DNA from: Pontibacter fetidus
GTDB taxonomy: Bacteria; Bacteroidota; Bacteroidia; Cytophagales; Hymenobacteraceae
Assembly (NCBI RefSeq): GCF_010119545.1
Contig: NZ_JAAEAA010000005.1
Location: 1-64,000 of the forward strand
Reading direction: 5' to 3'
Length of the DNA: 64,000 nt
Below the pieces are notes generated by a model. That model saw only the letters and a list, made by a program, of their open reading frames with translations. It did no database searches and was not told the DNA's origin. Shown piece after piece: positions 7,021 to 16,672 of this stretch. Positions within the stretch are counted from its first letter, which is position 1. Each line of letters opens with the position of its first letter. The position numbers were made by a program, and so were the translations under genes.

Positions 7021-7782
7021 CTATAGTTCTATCTGCAGGCCGTCGTAACCGAGGCGTATAAAGGCAGGGAGTTGCTGCTCTACTTCGTGGTGCAGGCCCA
7101 TCAGGTGGCTGATGTGAGTGAGGTAGGCTTTTTCGGGTTTTAGTTCGGTCAGTACATCAATCGCCTCCTGCAGCGAGAAATGCGAGATATGGGGTTCTTT
7201 GCGCAGCGCACCTAATACTATAACTTTTGAGCCGCGCACTTTATCCATCTCTTCTTCCGAAATAAAGTTGGCATCGGTAATGTACGTAAAGTCATTAACC
7301 CTGAAACCAAGCACCGGAAGCTTATAATGTTTTACACGAATCGGAGTAAACGCAACCCCTTCAATTTCAAAAGGCTCTTCGGTAATCGGGTTAAGTTGCA
7401 CTCTGGGTATGCCCGGGTATTGAACTCCCGAAAAAATGTAGGCAAACTCGCGTTTCAGTTGTTCTAACACACGCTCCTCACCATAAAGCGGCATGTCTTT
7501 GTGCTGACTGAAATTATAGGCACGGATATCGTCGAGGCCGGCGGTGTGGTCTTTGTGTTCGTGGGTAAAAAGCAGGGCATCTAGTGTGCGGATACGCTCG
7601 CGCAAGGCCTGTTGCCGGAAGTCAGGGCCGGAATCGATGATAAAGCTCTTGCCGTTAACCTGCAGGTGTACCGATACGCGCAGGCGGTTATCGCGGTAGT
7701 CCACAGAACGGCAAACCTCGCAGTTGCACCCAATTACGGGCACACCCTGCGAGGTTCCCGTGCCTAACAGTGTTACTTTCAA
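7021..7782 (-). CDS. PhnP-like MBL-fold metallohydrolase
   Basis: A 253-residue metallo-beta-lactamase fold enzyme. It starts MKVTLLGTGTSQGVPVIGC, the PhnP/YcbJ-type N-terminus with a CxxC zinc knuckle (CNCEVC near 19-24). Metal ligands are seen in FTHEHKDHTAGLDD (near 73-86), in the Asp of YITDANF and in THISH near 222. PhnP acts as a phosphodiesterase on cyclic ribose phosphate, but with no phn genes nearby the substrate here is open. The start is TTG directly after the TAA of the upstream 90-aa gene (TAATTG), so the two are translationally coupled. Confidence 0.85.
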   Translation of the reverse strand: MKVTLLGTGTSQGVPVIGCNCEVCRSVDYRDNRLRVSVHLQVNGKSFIIDSGPDFRQQALRERIRTLDALLFTHEHKDHTAGLDDIRAYNFSQHKDMPLYGEERVLEQLKREFAYIFSGVQYPGIPRVQLNPITEEPFEIEGVAFTPIRVKHYKLPVLGFRVNDFTYITDANFISEEEMDKVRGSKVIVLGALRKEPHISHFSLQEAIDVLTELKPEKAYLTHISHLMGLHHEVEQQLPAFIRLGYDGLQIEL

Positions 7783-8055
7783 TTACTTTGCTTCGTGATT
7801 TCGGATATCGTGGTATAGTTGCCGGTTTTTGTCGCTCAGGCGGCTTTCATCCAGGGCAATGGCGCGCAGGATTTCGTAGAGGCAGTTTACTTTGCCCTCC
7901 AGGCTATAGTATTTATTTACTACAGCCACTTTCATATCCTTTAGCACACAGTAGCCGGCTTTAAAGTTGCCTTTTTCGTAACGCAGCACAAAATCCGACT
8001 CCGCAAAAATATCCTCCAGCTTATTTAAAAAAGGCCGCGTGTACTTCAGCTCCAT
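7783..8055 (-). CDS. Conserved small protein of unknown function
   Basis: A 90-residue soluble protein (KYTRPFLNKLEDIFAES..YCVLKDMKVAVVNKYYSLEGK). I do not recognise a named domain. I believe homologs are widespread in Bacteroidota next to MBL or regulator genes, but that is memory, not shown here. It lies between a CheY-like regulator (stop and start abut at 8055/8056) and the PhnP-like hydrolase (abutting at 7782/7783), a tight operon order of response regulator, this gene, hydrolase. Confidence 0.75.
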   Translation of the reverse strand: MELKYTRPFLNKLEDIFAESDFVLRYEKGNFKAGYCVLKDMKVAVVNKYYSLEGKVNCLYEILRAIALDESRLSDKNRQLYHDIRNHEAK

Positions 8056-8436
8056 TTACTTGGCAGTATACTCTTTTACAGTTTGCACCAGCATATCAAA
8101 GTCAAGTGGTTTAGGCAGGTATGCGTTAATGCCGGCTTCCTTAAAGTCTTCCATGCTATAGTTGTTAGCGTTACCTGTTACCGCAATAATCGGAATTTTA
8201 GAGATGTCCTGGTTTTTGTGCGCACGTATCTCACGCGTACAGTCCATACCATTTTTGATCGGGATATTCAGGTCCATCAGGATCGCGTCGATCTTGTTGT
8301 TTTCCACGGTTTTGATCACCTCGCCACCGTTCTTAGCGGTCAGGATCTTATAATTCTGTAGTTCCAGGATCTTTTTTGTCAGGTTCAGAATTACAGAGCT
8401 ATCCTCTGCTATCAAGATTGTTTTGGTCTCTGCCAT
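8056..8436 (-). CDS. Single-domain response regulator (CheY-like)
   Basis: A 126-residue receiver domain. Acidic pocket ED at 11-12, phospho-acceptor D55 in ILMDLNIP, Thr in AVTGNA near 88 and Lys in YLPKP near 109. No output domain. The gene begins 6 nt after the stop codon of the 1738-aa hybrid kinase, so it is probably a phosphorelay partner of its Hpt domain (inference). Confidence 0.9.
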   Translation of the reverse strand: MAETKTILIAEDSSVILNLTKKILELQNYKILTAKNGGEVIKTVENNKIDAILMDLNIPIKNGMDCTREIRAHKNQDISKIPIIAVTGNANNYSMEDFKEAGINAYLPKPLDFDMLVQTVKEYTAK

Positions 8437-8442
8437 AGTAGG

Positions 8443-11400
8443 TTAGATGATGATTTCTTTATATGATTTTCGATAGTTTTCGTATTGTTCGAGCAGCTTT
8501 GCAAAGTTATCGGTTACGCTTTCGTACTTCTCTTGCTTAATGTCGTGCTCCAGGAGCTTGGCAAGCTCAGCCAGCTTATTTATGCCCAGCGTAAAACCTG
8601 TGCCTTTTAGCTGATGCAATGTACTTAAAATACTCTTGTAATGTTGTGCCTCCAGTTCTTTTTTGGCTTCCTCAAGCAATTCTGAGGCTTCCTGTTCAAA
8701 CTCTTCATACAGTTGCAGGGTAAATGCTTCGCCGCCAATTTGCTTTAGCTGTTCTGCAACTTCTTTATTTATAATGTCCTGCGGTTCCTTTTCCCGCTCT
8801 TCTTCGGCTATAGTTTCAGCTACAGGCACAAATTCCTCTTCAGTTGTATCTAGGCCATACCATTCCGATTTTTCCCATTTGCTGATAACGGCCAGCAAGT
8901 CTTTGCTTTTTACAGGCTTCGGCACATAGTCGTCCATTCCCTGGTTCATAAACTTGTCGGCATCATCTTTCATCGAGTAGGCCGTCATGGCAACTATAGG
9001 CGGGCAGTCTTCAGCTAAAATATCCTTAATATGTTTTGTTGCTGTAACTCCATCCATCTCCGGCATTTGTATATCCATAAAGATGATGTTATAGTTGTTG
9101 GTGGTAGCCAGTTCTATGGCCTCATACCCGTTAGAGGCAATATCGGTACGGCAGTTCAGGCGCTCCAATTGTTTCTGGGCTACTTTCTGGTTTATCTGGT
9201 TATCGTCAACAAGCAACACATACGGGCTATTCTCCAACACCTCCACTTCCGCGTTCAGCTCTTTCAGGCGTAGCTGTTGCGCTGCTACGGCAGCATCATC
9301 GGCTTTGCGCACCCTTATCTTAAACCAGAAAGTGCTGCCATCGTTTGCCTTCGACTCAACACCAATTTCACCTCCCATTATACTTGTCAGCTGCCTGGAT
9401 ATGGCAAGTCCGAGGCCGGTACCACCAAACGTTTTGGTAGAAGAATTGTCGAGCTGTGTAAAGTCGGTGAACAACAGTTGCTGATCTTCGGCGCTGATAC
9501 CTATGCCCGAATCTTTCACGCGAACGTGCAGCATGTATTCTTCTTTCTTCTTATTCAGCAGTTCGCTGTCTACAGTAATGCTTACCTCGCCTGCGTTCGT
9601 AAATTTAATGGCGTTAGATGTAAGGTTCGATAATACCTGCAGCAGCCTTGTTTCATCGGTTAAAACATAACGCGGCGTTTCAGGCGAAATGTTATAGGTA
9701 AAGTTAAGGTCTTTTTGCTGGGCACGATTCGCAAACAGCGAGTGTATCTTACCTAACGTGTCGTGCAGGTCTACGCTGCTTTCGTGCAGTACCAGCTTGC
9801 CGGCCTGTATCTTGCTCAGGTCCAATATGTCGTTAAGTATAGCCAGCAACGCATCCGACGATTTGCGCAACGTATCAATGTATTCCTGCTGCTCCGGATC
9901 GGTATTGATGTGGGTCAGCAGGTCGATCATACCGATGATTCCGTTCATTGGCGTGCGTAGCTCGTGGCTCATGTTGGCAAGGAACTGCGTTTTGACTTTC
10001 AGCAGGTTTTCGGCTTCTTCTTTTGCCTGCAGTAATTCTAATTGGGTACGTTTTAGTTCGGTTACGTCACGTATTACCCCTTCCAGGGCAATTGGTTGGT
10101 TGTCTTTGTTGTACATCAGGCGGGCATCGGCAAGCACAGTAATCTGGCTGCCATCTTTACGGTACATTTGTATCTCGTAATCCCGGATTATTCTATGCTC
10201 CTTTACAAACTGCTGCATGCGCTGCCTTTCTTCGGGGTACACATACAGGAACGTAATGTCTTTGCCCAGCACTTCTTCTTGGGTATAACCCAACACCTGT
10301 TTAACAGAAGGACTGACCAGTTCTAACGGCCCGCTTAAAGATGTGCGGTAATAAATGTCCTGGAAAGATTCGAAAATGTTACGGAACTTCTCTTCGTTCT
10401 GGGCCAGTGCCAGCTGCGATTTTTTCTTGTCTGTTATATCCAGTGCTATTGCCGAAACTTCGTCAAAAGTGCCATCTTCCAGGTAAATCGGGTTCAGGAA
10501 AACTTCGCGCCAGGTTTCAGGGTCCTGTAGGTGCACTTCAAAATGCTGCGGTTTGCCCTCAAACGCTTTGCTATACTTATCCTCCCAGAAGTTAAAGGTA
10601 AAATCATGATGGTTTATGAGGTGGCTATCTACCAGCTTATCATATAATTGCAGCATGTGGCCTGTCCTTCTCTCGAAGGTAGCGGCAAAGTTGCGGTTAA
10701 ACGAGGTAAGCTCATAGTTCTTATTCAGTGTCCACATGTGGTGGGTACCACTCTCGAAGATCGCGTTTAACTTGGCGTTCTGGTTATTAATCTGTTCTTC
10801 GTTGCGCTTACGCTCAATGGCAAGGGCCACCTGGTTCGATATAAAATGTAGTATCTCGATATCGGTGTGCACGTAGGCATCTGGGTTTTGGTAATCCTGC
10901 AGTGTAATTACCCCGATAATACGGTCGCCGATGGCCAGCGGCGAACAAAGTATAACCTCCGGTATAGTACCTTTTAAGCTTAAGTTTTCGCGTTGAGCCA
11001 ATTCCAGCAACTCTTTTTTCTGCATGTAGAGCGGCTTGCCGGTTTCGATGATGTACTCTGATAGCCCACCGGAAAATGGCCTCCTTATATTAGACTGTGC
11101 CGTTTTATCAATATACTGGTCTACCAGGTACGCAAAGTTCAGGTACTTGTGGGCGTCGTCGCAAAGCGCAATGTAAATGTTACGCGTTTCGATGATCTTG
11201 CTCAGTTCGCGGTGTATGGCGCTGTAAAGCGAGTGTAAGTCTTTGCTGCTGATGGCGAGGTTGGCGATACTATAGTATACCTTCTGTAAACGCTCTGCTT
11301 TAATGCGGTCTGTAATGTCGTGCAATATGGCACGGGTAGCCACCGGGCGGTCGTCCTGCCAACTGCAGGTTATACTGCCTATCAGGTGCACCGGCTTGCC

Positions 11401-13659
11401 GGCTTTAGTCAGGAATACCGTTTCGATCTTGTTTACATTCTCGCCCTTATACAAATTGCGCAGCTGGTAAATAAGCTTTGCCTTATAATAAGGGTGTACA
11501 ATGTCATTCAGGGTCAGCGATTCAATGTCCTCGTCGTTGTAGCCCAGGCGTTCTTTCCAGGCTTTGTTAACGAAAATGAATTTATTATCGACAGAGGTAT
11601 TCTGAATAAGGTCGTGCGCATTGTCGAAAAGGTCCTGCAAGCGTATCTTGTTATCCTTCAGGGCCTCCATAGCGATGCGCTTATCGGTCATGTCTTTACC
11701 TACGCTGGTTATGCCGGTAACTTCTCCGTCAGGGCCGTACTCCAGCATACAGTTCCAGCGGATAGTTTTTAGCTGACCGGACTTGGTTACCAGGTTGCGC
11801 TCGTAGTAGGCATTAAGGTGGCGCGTAACTAAACAGTGTTTAAAATCCTGGAAACGTTGTGCACGCTCCGCTTCCGGCACCAGCAACTGGTAAAAATTCT
11901 GGCCAAACAGTTCCTCGCGCTCATACTCTACATACTTCAGGAAATAATCGTTAGCAAACACGATGTTACCGTTTATGTCCAGGCTATAGTAAATCATGTT
12001 TACTTTTTCCAGGAAGTTGCGGAACTGCGCCATAGACTCTTCTGCTACTTCTTCGCGGCGCCTGGCCTGTTGTATTTGCTTGCGCTGGGTTATATCACGC
12101 TTAAAATCCTGTATATAATATTCGCCGTTTATCAGGATGCGATTCAGGTTAATTTCCACATCTACTTCAGTGCCATCTTTCCTGATATTGCGCCATTCAA
12201 ACGTGATAGGGGTGCCGGTAATCAAAACCTGCTCAATTAACTGGGCTCTTTTCTCTGAAGACCGGGTGCCGTCCGGCTGAAACTCAGGAGAGAAATCGGC
12301 AGGGGTGGAGTTTAATAAATCTTCGCGCTTGCACCTGAAAAACTGCAGTGCCTTTTCGTTACAATCCACTACTTTTCCATCTTTAAACAACAGGATAGCA
12401 TCGTAAGAGGAGTCGAAAAGCATTTTATACTTGTCTTCGCTGTGCAAAAGCTGTTGCATTAGCTCGTGCCGCGAAATATAGTTGCCAATGGCTGTTCCCA
12501 CAAAATCGAGCAACGCCAGAAAAGACTGCGTTATGTTATAACCGCTATCTGGCTTTACAAGCAACAGCGCAAGCAATTTTTGTTCTGTCGTAATCGGCAC
12601 AATGGTCATATCCACCCCAAACATGCCGGATATATATTTTGTAAGCTCTGTTAGGGCTTTCCGTTTTTCTGTAGTTAAAAGCTGTCTGGTTCTTTCCGGG
12701 CTTATGGGTAAGGTATCGTGGAGTTTTAATTCTTTTGCGATACCAGCTGAGTAAACCAGTTCGGCAATGCCAGTTTCTTCAGTGTAGGTATACACGCAAC
12801 CACAATGTATATCGCTTTTCTCCAGTAGTTCATCCAGCGTATACTTCAGCACATCCTGCTGGCTCCCTGTCGAGGATAGGTTAGTGATCAGGTTGTTTAC
12901 AAACTCCAACTGGTGATTACGGAAGCGAACATCCTGCTCTGTACCCACCACCTCGTACAGGTCTTTGGCCGATCCAAATATCATTTCCTGCCCTTTGAAC
13001 AAACCTTTCCGTAATGATATCTCGATAGGGAGCAGCTCGCGGGTCTTATCCTGTATCCACCATTCAAATTTCTGGGGTTCGCCGGTCATGGTTTGCTGCA
13101 ACTGGCCTTTGAGGGCTACACGCTCAAACAGGTTCAGTTTAAAACTGTTATAAACGCTTTTGCCCAGCAGGTCCTTTTTTTTCTGGTCTGTCATGCTCAG
13201 GGCTTTGTTGTTGATGTCAACAAAAACGCCTTCTTCATCCAGTATAAAAAGTGGTTCGGTGCTATTCTCAAAAACGTTGTGGTAGCTGTCATCGTCAATC
13301 TCGACGCGTGTGCTTTTTGTTTCTTCAGAGGGGCAAAGCTCCAGGTACAAAAAGGCATTATCCTCGAACTGCACCGGTTTTATAGTATACGTATAGCCGG
13401 CTGCCGCTTTGCCGGAAGTAAGCTTCTTAAGTTCTGATTTTGATTTACCTAACAGGTCTGAGATGTGCCGGGTGGCAGTATAGCTTGCGGTAGCAGGCAA
13501 AAAGGAGGCAGCGCTGCTATTTGAGGCCAGCACCTTACCATCCGGCGAAGCCACCAGCAGCCCATGCGCGGGCCTGGAAAGTTGCACCAGTACCTGCAAA
13601 AGCGAATTGGCCTGTAGCGGCAAGTGATCAGCTAATTTCCTGTTTGGTATATATGGCAT
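8443..13659 (-). CDS. Multi-PAS/GAF hybrid sensor histidine kinase with REC and Hpt domains
   Basis: A 1738-residue soluble-looking hybrid kinase with no clear membrane helix. Approximate order: N-terminal PAS-like (20-110), PAS (125-240), GAF (265-395), three PAS (410-530, 545-665, 670-790), GAF (800-945), two PAS (955-1075, 1080-1205), HisKA with phospho-His in SHELRTP (near 1230), HATPase_c with N box and GGTGLGLAIS (1335-1450), REC with acceptor Asp in IIFMDIQMPEMDG (near 1528) and a C-terminal Hpt domain with His in LHQLKGTG (near 1682). So His-Asp-His steps are in one chain and the final Asp is likely supplied by the CheY-like protein encoded 6 nt downstream. Ligands of the PAS/GAF array are unknown. 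The gene is poor in the AACTATA motif relative to the window. Confidence 0.92.
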   Translation of the reverse strand: MPYIPNRKLADHLPLQANSLLQVLVQLSRPAHGLLVASPDGKVLASNSSAASFLPATASYTATRHISDLLGKSKSELKKLTSGKAAAGYTYTIKPVQFEDNAFLYLELCPSEETKSTRVEIDDDSYHNVFENSTEPLFILDEEGVFVDINNKALSMTDQKKKDLLGKSVYNSFKLNLFERVALKGQLQQTMTGEPQKFEWWIQDKTRELLPIEISLRKGLFKGQEMIFGSAKDLYEVVGTEQDVRFRNHQLEFVNNLITNLSSTGSQQDVLKYTLDELLEKSDIHCGCVYTYTEETGIAELVYSAGIAKELKLHDTLPISPERTRQLLTTEKRKALTELTKYISGMFGVDMTIVPITTEQKLLALLLVKPDSGYNITQSFLALLDFVGTAIGNYISRHELMQQLLHSEDKYKMLFDSSYDAILLFKDGKVVDCNEKALQFFRCKREDLLNSTPADFSPEFQPDGTRSSEKRAQLIEQVLITGTPITFEWRNIRKDGTEVDVEINLNRILINGEYYIQDFKRDITQRKQIQQARRREEVAEESMAQFRNFLEKVNMIYYSLDINGNIVFANDYFLKYVEYEREELFGQNFYQLLVPEAERAQRFQDFKHCLVTRHLNAYYERNLVTKSGQLKTIRWNCMLEYGPDGEVTGITSVGKDMTDKRIAMEALKDNKIRLQDLFDNAHDLIQNTSVDNKFIFVNKAWKERLGYNDEDIESLTLNDIVHPYYKAKLIYQLRNLYKGENVNKIETVFLTKAGKPVHLIGSITCSWQDDRPVATRAILHDITDRIKAERLQKVYYSIANLAISSKDLHSLYSAIHRELSKIIETRNIYIALCDDAHKYLNFAYLVDQYIDKTAQSNIRRPFSGGLSEYIIETGKPLYMQKKELLELAQRENLSLKGTIPEVILCSPLAIGDRIIGVITLQDYQNPDAYVHTDIEILHFISNQVALAIERKRNEEQINNQNAKLNAIFESGTHHMWTLNKNYELTSFNRNFAATFERRTGHMLQLYDKLVDSHLINHHDFTFNFWEDKYSKAFEGKPQHFEVHLQDPETWREVFLNPIYLEDGTFDEVSAIALDITDKKKSQLALAQNEEKFRNIFESFQDIYYRTSLSGPLELVSPSVKQVLGYTQEEVLGKDITFLYVYPEERQRMQQFVKEHRIIRDYEIQMYRKDGSQITVLADARLMYNKDNQPIALEGVIRDVTELKRTQLELLQAKEEAENLLKVKTQFLANMSHELRTPMNGIIGMIDLLTHINTDPEQQEYIDTLRKSSDALLAILNDILDLSKIQAGKLVLHESSVDLHDTLGKIHSLFANRAQQKDLNFTYNISPETPRYVLTDETRLLQVLSNLTSNAIKFTNAGEVSITVDSELLNKKKEEYMLHVRVKDSGIGISAEDQQLLFTDFTQLDNSSTKTFGGTGLGLAISRQLTSIMGGEIGVESKANDGSTFWFKIRVRKADDAAVAAQQLRLKELNAEVEVLENSPYVLLVDDNQINQKVAQKQLERLNCRTDIASNGYEAIELATTNNYNIIFMDIQMPEMDGVTATKHIKDILAEDCPPIVAMTAYSMKDDADKFMNQGMDDYVPKPVKSKDLLAVISKWEKSEWYGLDTTEEEFVPVAETIAEEEREKEPQDIINKEVAEQLKQIGGEAFTLQLYEEFEQEASELLEEAKKELEAQHYKSILSTLHQLKGTGFTLGINKLAELAKLLEHDIKQEKYESVTDNFAKLLEQYENYRKSYKEIII

Positions 13660-13836
13660 TGGTATAGTTTGCTAAGGAACAGAAGCTGCCACCCATAACG
13701 TTGTGCCACTCCTGTATACATTTTACGATTTTAGCGATAATTTTACAAAAGAAACAGAACATTTGCTGATTTCTGTTCCTTCTATAGTACGGCAACAAGC
13801 GTTTGCCGACCTTAGCAGGTAAAGTATAAGTTTAAA

Positions 13837-14781
13837 ATGCCGGGCATGGAGCGCCAGTTAAAATCAACATCAAAGCAAAAGTACCTGATAGTAGTGGTGG
13901 GGCCGACAGCCGTTGGTAAAACCGACCTGTGTGTAAACCTTGCAGCGCACTTCCAGACCGATGTTATCTCAGCAGACTCGAGGCAGTTTTACCGGGAAAT
14001 GCACCTGGGCACCGCAAAGCCAACTATAGCAGAGCAAAAAGGCATCACCCATCATTTTGTAGATTCGCATAGTATAGCCGAAGAATATAATGCCGGTGCC
14101 TACGAGCAGGACGCGCTGCAATTGCTGGATCAGCTTTTCGTGGAAAAGGATGTGGTTATAGTTACCGGCGGTTCTGGTTTGTACGTGCGGGCCTTATGCG
14201 AAGGAATGGACGAAATGCCGGAAACCGACCCAGCCATACGCGCTGAACTGGCAGCTATAGTTGAAACGGAAGGTTTGAGCCCTTTGCTAATGCAGCTACA
14301 ACAACTCGACCCCACGTACTATAGCCTGGTTGATAAAGCCAATCCGCAACGGGTTATCAGGGCGCTCGAGGTATGTTTATCTAGCGGACAGCCGTATTCT
14401 GCTTTCCGTAAAAGCGAGCGCACAACACGTCCTTTCCAGATCATTAAAATAGGCCTTACCCGCGACCGCCAGGAACTATACAACCGCATTGATATACGAA
14501 TGGACCAGATGCTTGCCCAAGGCTTGCTGGATGAAGCCAAAGCCTTATATCCGTACCGCTCACACAATGCCCTTCAAACAGTTGGCTACAAAGAAATATT
14601 TGATTACCTGGAAGGCAAGTATGACTGGGACGAGGCTGTACGGTTACTAAAACGGAACAGCAGGCGTTATGCTAAACGCCAGTTAACCTGGTTTACCAAG
14701 CACCCCGACGAATACACCTGGTTCCACCCGCAGCAGTTTCAGGAAATAGTGAGCTTTATAGTTAGAAAGTTGGGAAGTTAG
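13837..14781 (+). CDS. miaA: tRNA dimethylallyltransferase MiaA
   Basis: A 314-residue enzyme that transfers a dimethylallyl group from DMAPP to N6 of A37 in tRNAs reading UNN codons. P-loop GPTAVGKT at residues 22-29. The general-base region ISADSRQFYREMHLGTAKP is near 47 and HHFVDSHSIAEEYNAGAYEQDA near 76. KRNSRRYAKRQLTWF, the conserved tRNA-binding C-terminal helix, is near 280. Normal family length. Two in-frame ATGs lie 9 nt apart (13837 and 13846). I kept the first. Confidence 0.96.
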   Translation: MPGMERQLKSTSKQKYLIVVVGPTAVGKTDLCVNLAAHFQTDVISADSRQFYREMHLGTAKPTIAEQKGITHHFVDSHSIAEEYNAGAYEQDALQLLDQLFVEKDVVIVTGGSGLYVRALCEGMDEMPETDPAIRAELAAIVETEGLSPLLMQLQQLDPTYYSLVDKANPQRVIRALEVCLSSGQPYSAFRKSERTTRPFQIIKIGLTRDRQELYNRIDIRMDQMLAQGLLDEAKALYPYRSHNALQTVGYKEIFDYLEGKYDWDEAVRLLKRNSRRYAKRQLTWFTKHPDEYTWFHPQQFQEIVSFIVRKLGS

Positions 14782-14923
14782 AAAGTTTAGAAGTTATGGA
14801 GTTTAGGAGTTGATGAAGTTAGAAAGTTAGAATGTGGTAAGAAAAGGGGCAAGGGTCTTATAGTTTCTTTTGCAGATTTGGCAGAGTGTAATTTGTAATA
14901 GATTATACTTTTATCAATAAATG

Positions 14924-14963
14924 AAAAGCCCTCACAGATCAGGAAGATACTGTGAGGGCTTTT
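14924..14963. terminator. Bidirectional terminator between miaA and pfkA
   Basis: AAAAGCCCTCACAG and CTGTGAGGGCTTTT pair perfectly over 14 bp with a 12-nt loop and give a U-run on both strands. The two genes converge here. The surrounding 14.77-14.84 and 14.96-14.99 kb contain repeated AAGTTAGAAAGTT-like units. Confidence 0.9.
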
Positions 14964-14992
14964 AACTTTCTAACTTATACTTTTCTAACTTC

Positions 14993-15964
14993 TTAAACTG
15001 ACAATATGTCTATCATGCGGCCATAGTTGGGGTTAAGCGCTTTTACTTTGGTTATAGTTTCTATAAAGGGCGTATAAACCAGTTCTGAATTTACGATCCC
15101 GGCCATTTCGCAGGCGCGTCCAGCTAAGAGACCCTCTACACAAGCTATGCCTAGTTGGCTTGCCAGCATGCGGTCGGCGGCAGTTGGAGCGCCACCACGC
15201 TGTACGTGGCCAAGTATCGTTACCCGGGCATCCATCTGCGGAATTTCTTTCTGTACTTTGGCTGCTATTTCTACGGCGCTTCCTTCTTCATCGCCTTCGG
15301 CAACTATAACTATAAACGATGTTTTAGACCGGCTCCAGCCTGTTTTAAGGGCATCTACTACTTTTTCTATCGTTGTTTTGGTTTCCGGGATCATCACAAT
15401 TTCGGCGCCGCCGCCTACGGCACACGGTATAGCAATATAACCGGAGTCGCGACCCATTACTTCCACAAAAAACACGCGTTCGTGGCTGTCTGCGGTATCG
15501 CGTATTTTATCTATAGCATAAATAGCAGTGTTTACGGCAGTGTCGTAGCCAATGGTAAAGTCTGTGCCATACAGGTCGTTATCTATAGTGCCCGGCGCAC
15601 CTATAGTTGGGATGCCGAACTCTTCGTAAAAAAGGTTAGCGCCTGTAAATGTGCCGTCGCCACCAATGGCTACCAACCCTTCAATGCCATGTTCTTTTAA
15701 CTGATTATATGCCTGCTGGCGTCCTTCTTTGGTAACAAAATCTTTGCTGCGGGCAGATTTAAGAATTGTACCGCCACGCTGAATGATATTACTAACAGTA
15801 GAAGATTCCATTTTAAAGATATCCCCTTTTATCATCCCGTTATACCCCCGTCGGATCCCATAGATTTCAAGGCCGTTAAATATTGCCGAGCGTACTACTG
15901 CGCGCACACAGGCGTTCATACCCGGTGAGTCGCCTCCGGAGGTAAATACTGCTATCTTTTTCAT
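14993..15964 (-). CDS. pfkA: ATP-dependent 6-phosphofructokinase
   Basis: A 323-residue bacterial PfkA, which phosphorylates fructose 6-phosphate in glycolysis. GGDSPGMN (10-17) binds ATP, RGGTILKSAR lies near 63-72, GGDGTFTGA near 102 (with Gly after GGDG, as in ATP-dependent forms), the catalytic Asp is in GTIDND near 126 and MGRDSGY near 168. Length and motifs are standard. Monocistronic, convergent with miaA. Confidence 0.96.
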   Translation of the reverse strand: MKKIAVFTSGGDSPGMNACVRAVVRSAIFNGLEIYGIRRGYNGMIKGDIFKMESSTVSNIIQRGGTILKSARSKDFVTKEGRQQAYNQLKEHGIEGLVAIGGDGTFTGANLFYEEFGIPTIGAPGTIDNDLYGTDFTIGYDTAVNTAIYAIDKIRDTADSHERVFFVEVMGRDSGYIAIPCAVGGGAEIVMIPETKTTIEKVVDALKTGWSRSKTSFIVIVAEGDEEGSAVEIAAKVQKEIPQMDARVTILGHVQRGGAPTAADRMLASQLGIACVEGLLAGRACEMAGIVNSELVYTPFIETITKVKALNPNYGRMIDILSV

Positions 15965-16230
15965 TATACTGTAGTCTGTAATTTGGTAATCTGGTGCCTT
16001 GCACAGGAATTTATAGCTTATACCTGTTTAGGAGCTGGCAAGTAACGCAGAAGTGCAGGAAATTAAAAAAAATAAAAAACTTTATCTGTTAAATATAGAA
16101 AACCGTATGCTATAGCGTCAAACAAATCTGCCCGGTAATCCGGGTGTTTCCGTGCTAAGTAACAGGAGCTAAATGCATCACCAGAATCTTGCGGGGCTAA
16201 TTAATAAATTTAAATAAAGTAAGGCAACCT

Positions 16231-16659
16231 ATGTTTCGTTTTTTTGAAAGTGAAGAAACAAAAAAGTTAAAAAGCCACCTCACTAACCTGGGCGCGCTGG
16301 CAAAAATTGACGGGCACATAGATCCGGCTGAGATAAACTTTATTATAGCTATTGGTACCAAACATGGTATGCGCGCCAGCGACGTTAAAAGTCTGCTCGC
16401 CGACTCGTCTAAAGTAACGCCTCAGCTGCCCAACAACGACTCTGAGCGCTTTGACCAGATCTACGACATGGTAGAGATGATGCTGGCCGATGGCATTGTA
16501 GATGAGAATGAAATGGATTTTTGTATACACATGGCTACCCGGCTTGGCTTTAAAAAATCGGTGGTGGGCGTGCTGGTGCGCAAAATATCTACGGGCGTAA
16601 AAGATGGTCTTACCCGCGACATGATTAAGCAGGATGCACAGGCTTTTCTGAACTATTAA
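16231..16659 (+). CDS. TerB-like protein
   Basis: A 142-residue all-helical protein with TerB/DjlA-N features: LAKIDGHIDPAEINFIIAIG (residues about 23-42) and a second acidic repeat MLADGIVDENEMDFC (about 86-100), the paired acidic helices that bind metal in TerB folds. Cytoplasmic. TerB domains appear in tellurite-resistance and stress modules, but no other ter genes are nearby, so the function is open. The next gene starts 13 nt downstream. Confidence 0.8.
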   Translation: MFRFFESEETKKLKSHLTNLGALAKIDGHIDPAEINFIIAIGTKHGMRASDVKSLLADSSKVTPQLPNNDSERFDQIYDMVEMMLADGIVDENEMDFCIHMATRLGFKKSVVGVLVRKISTGVKDGLTRDMIKQDAQAFLNY

Positions 16660-16672
16660 CAAACTACCCCCG

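Noticed and set aside
15155-15700. 181-codon plus-strand frame opposite pfkA
   Set aside because: Fully inside the clear pfkA gene. Tyr/Phe-rich nonsense composition.
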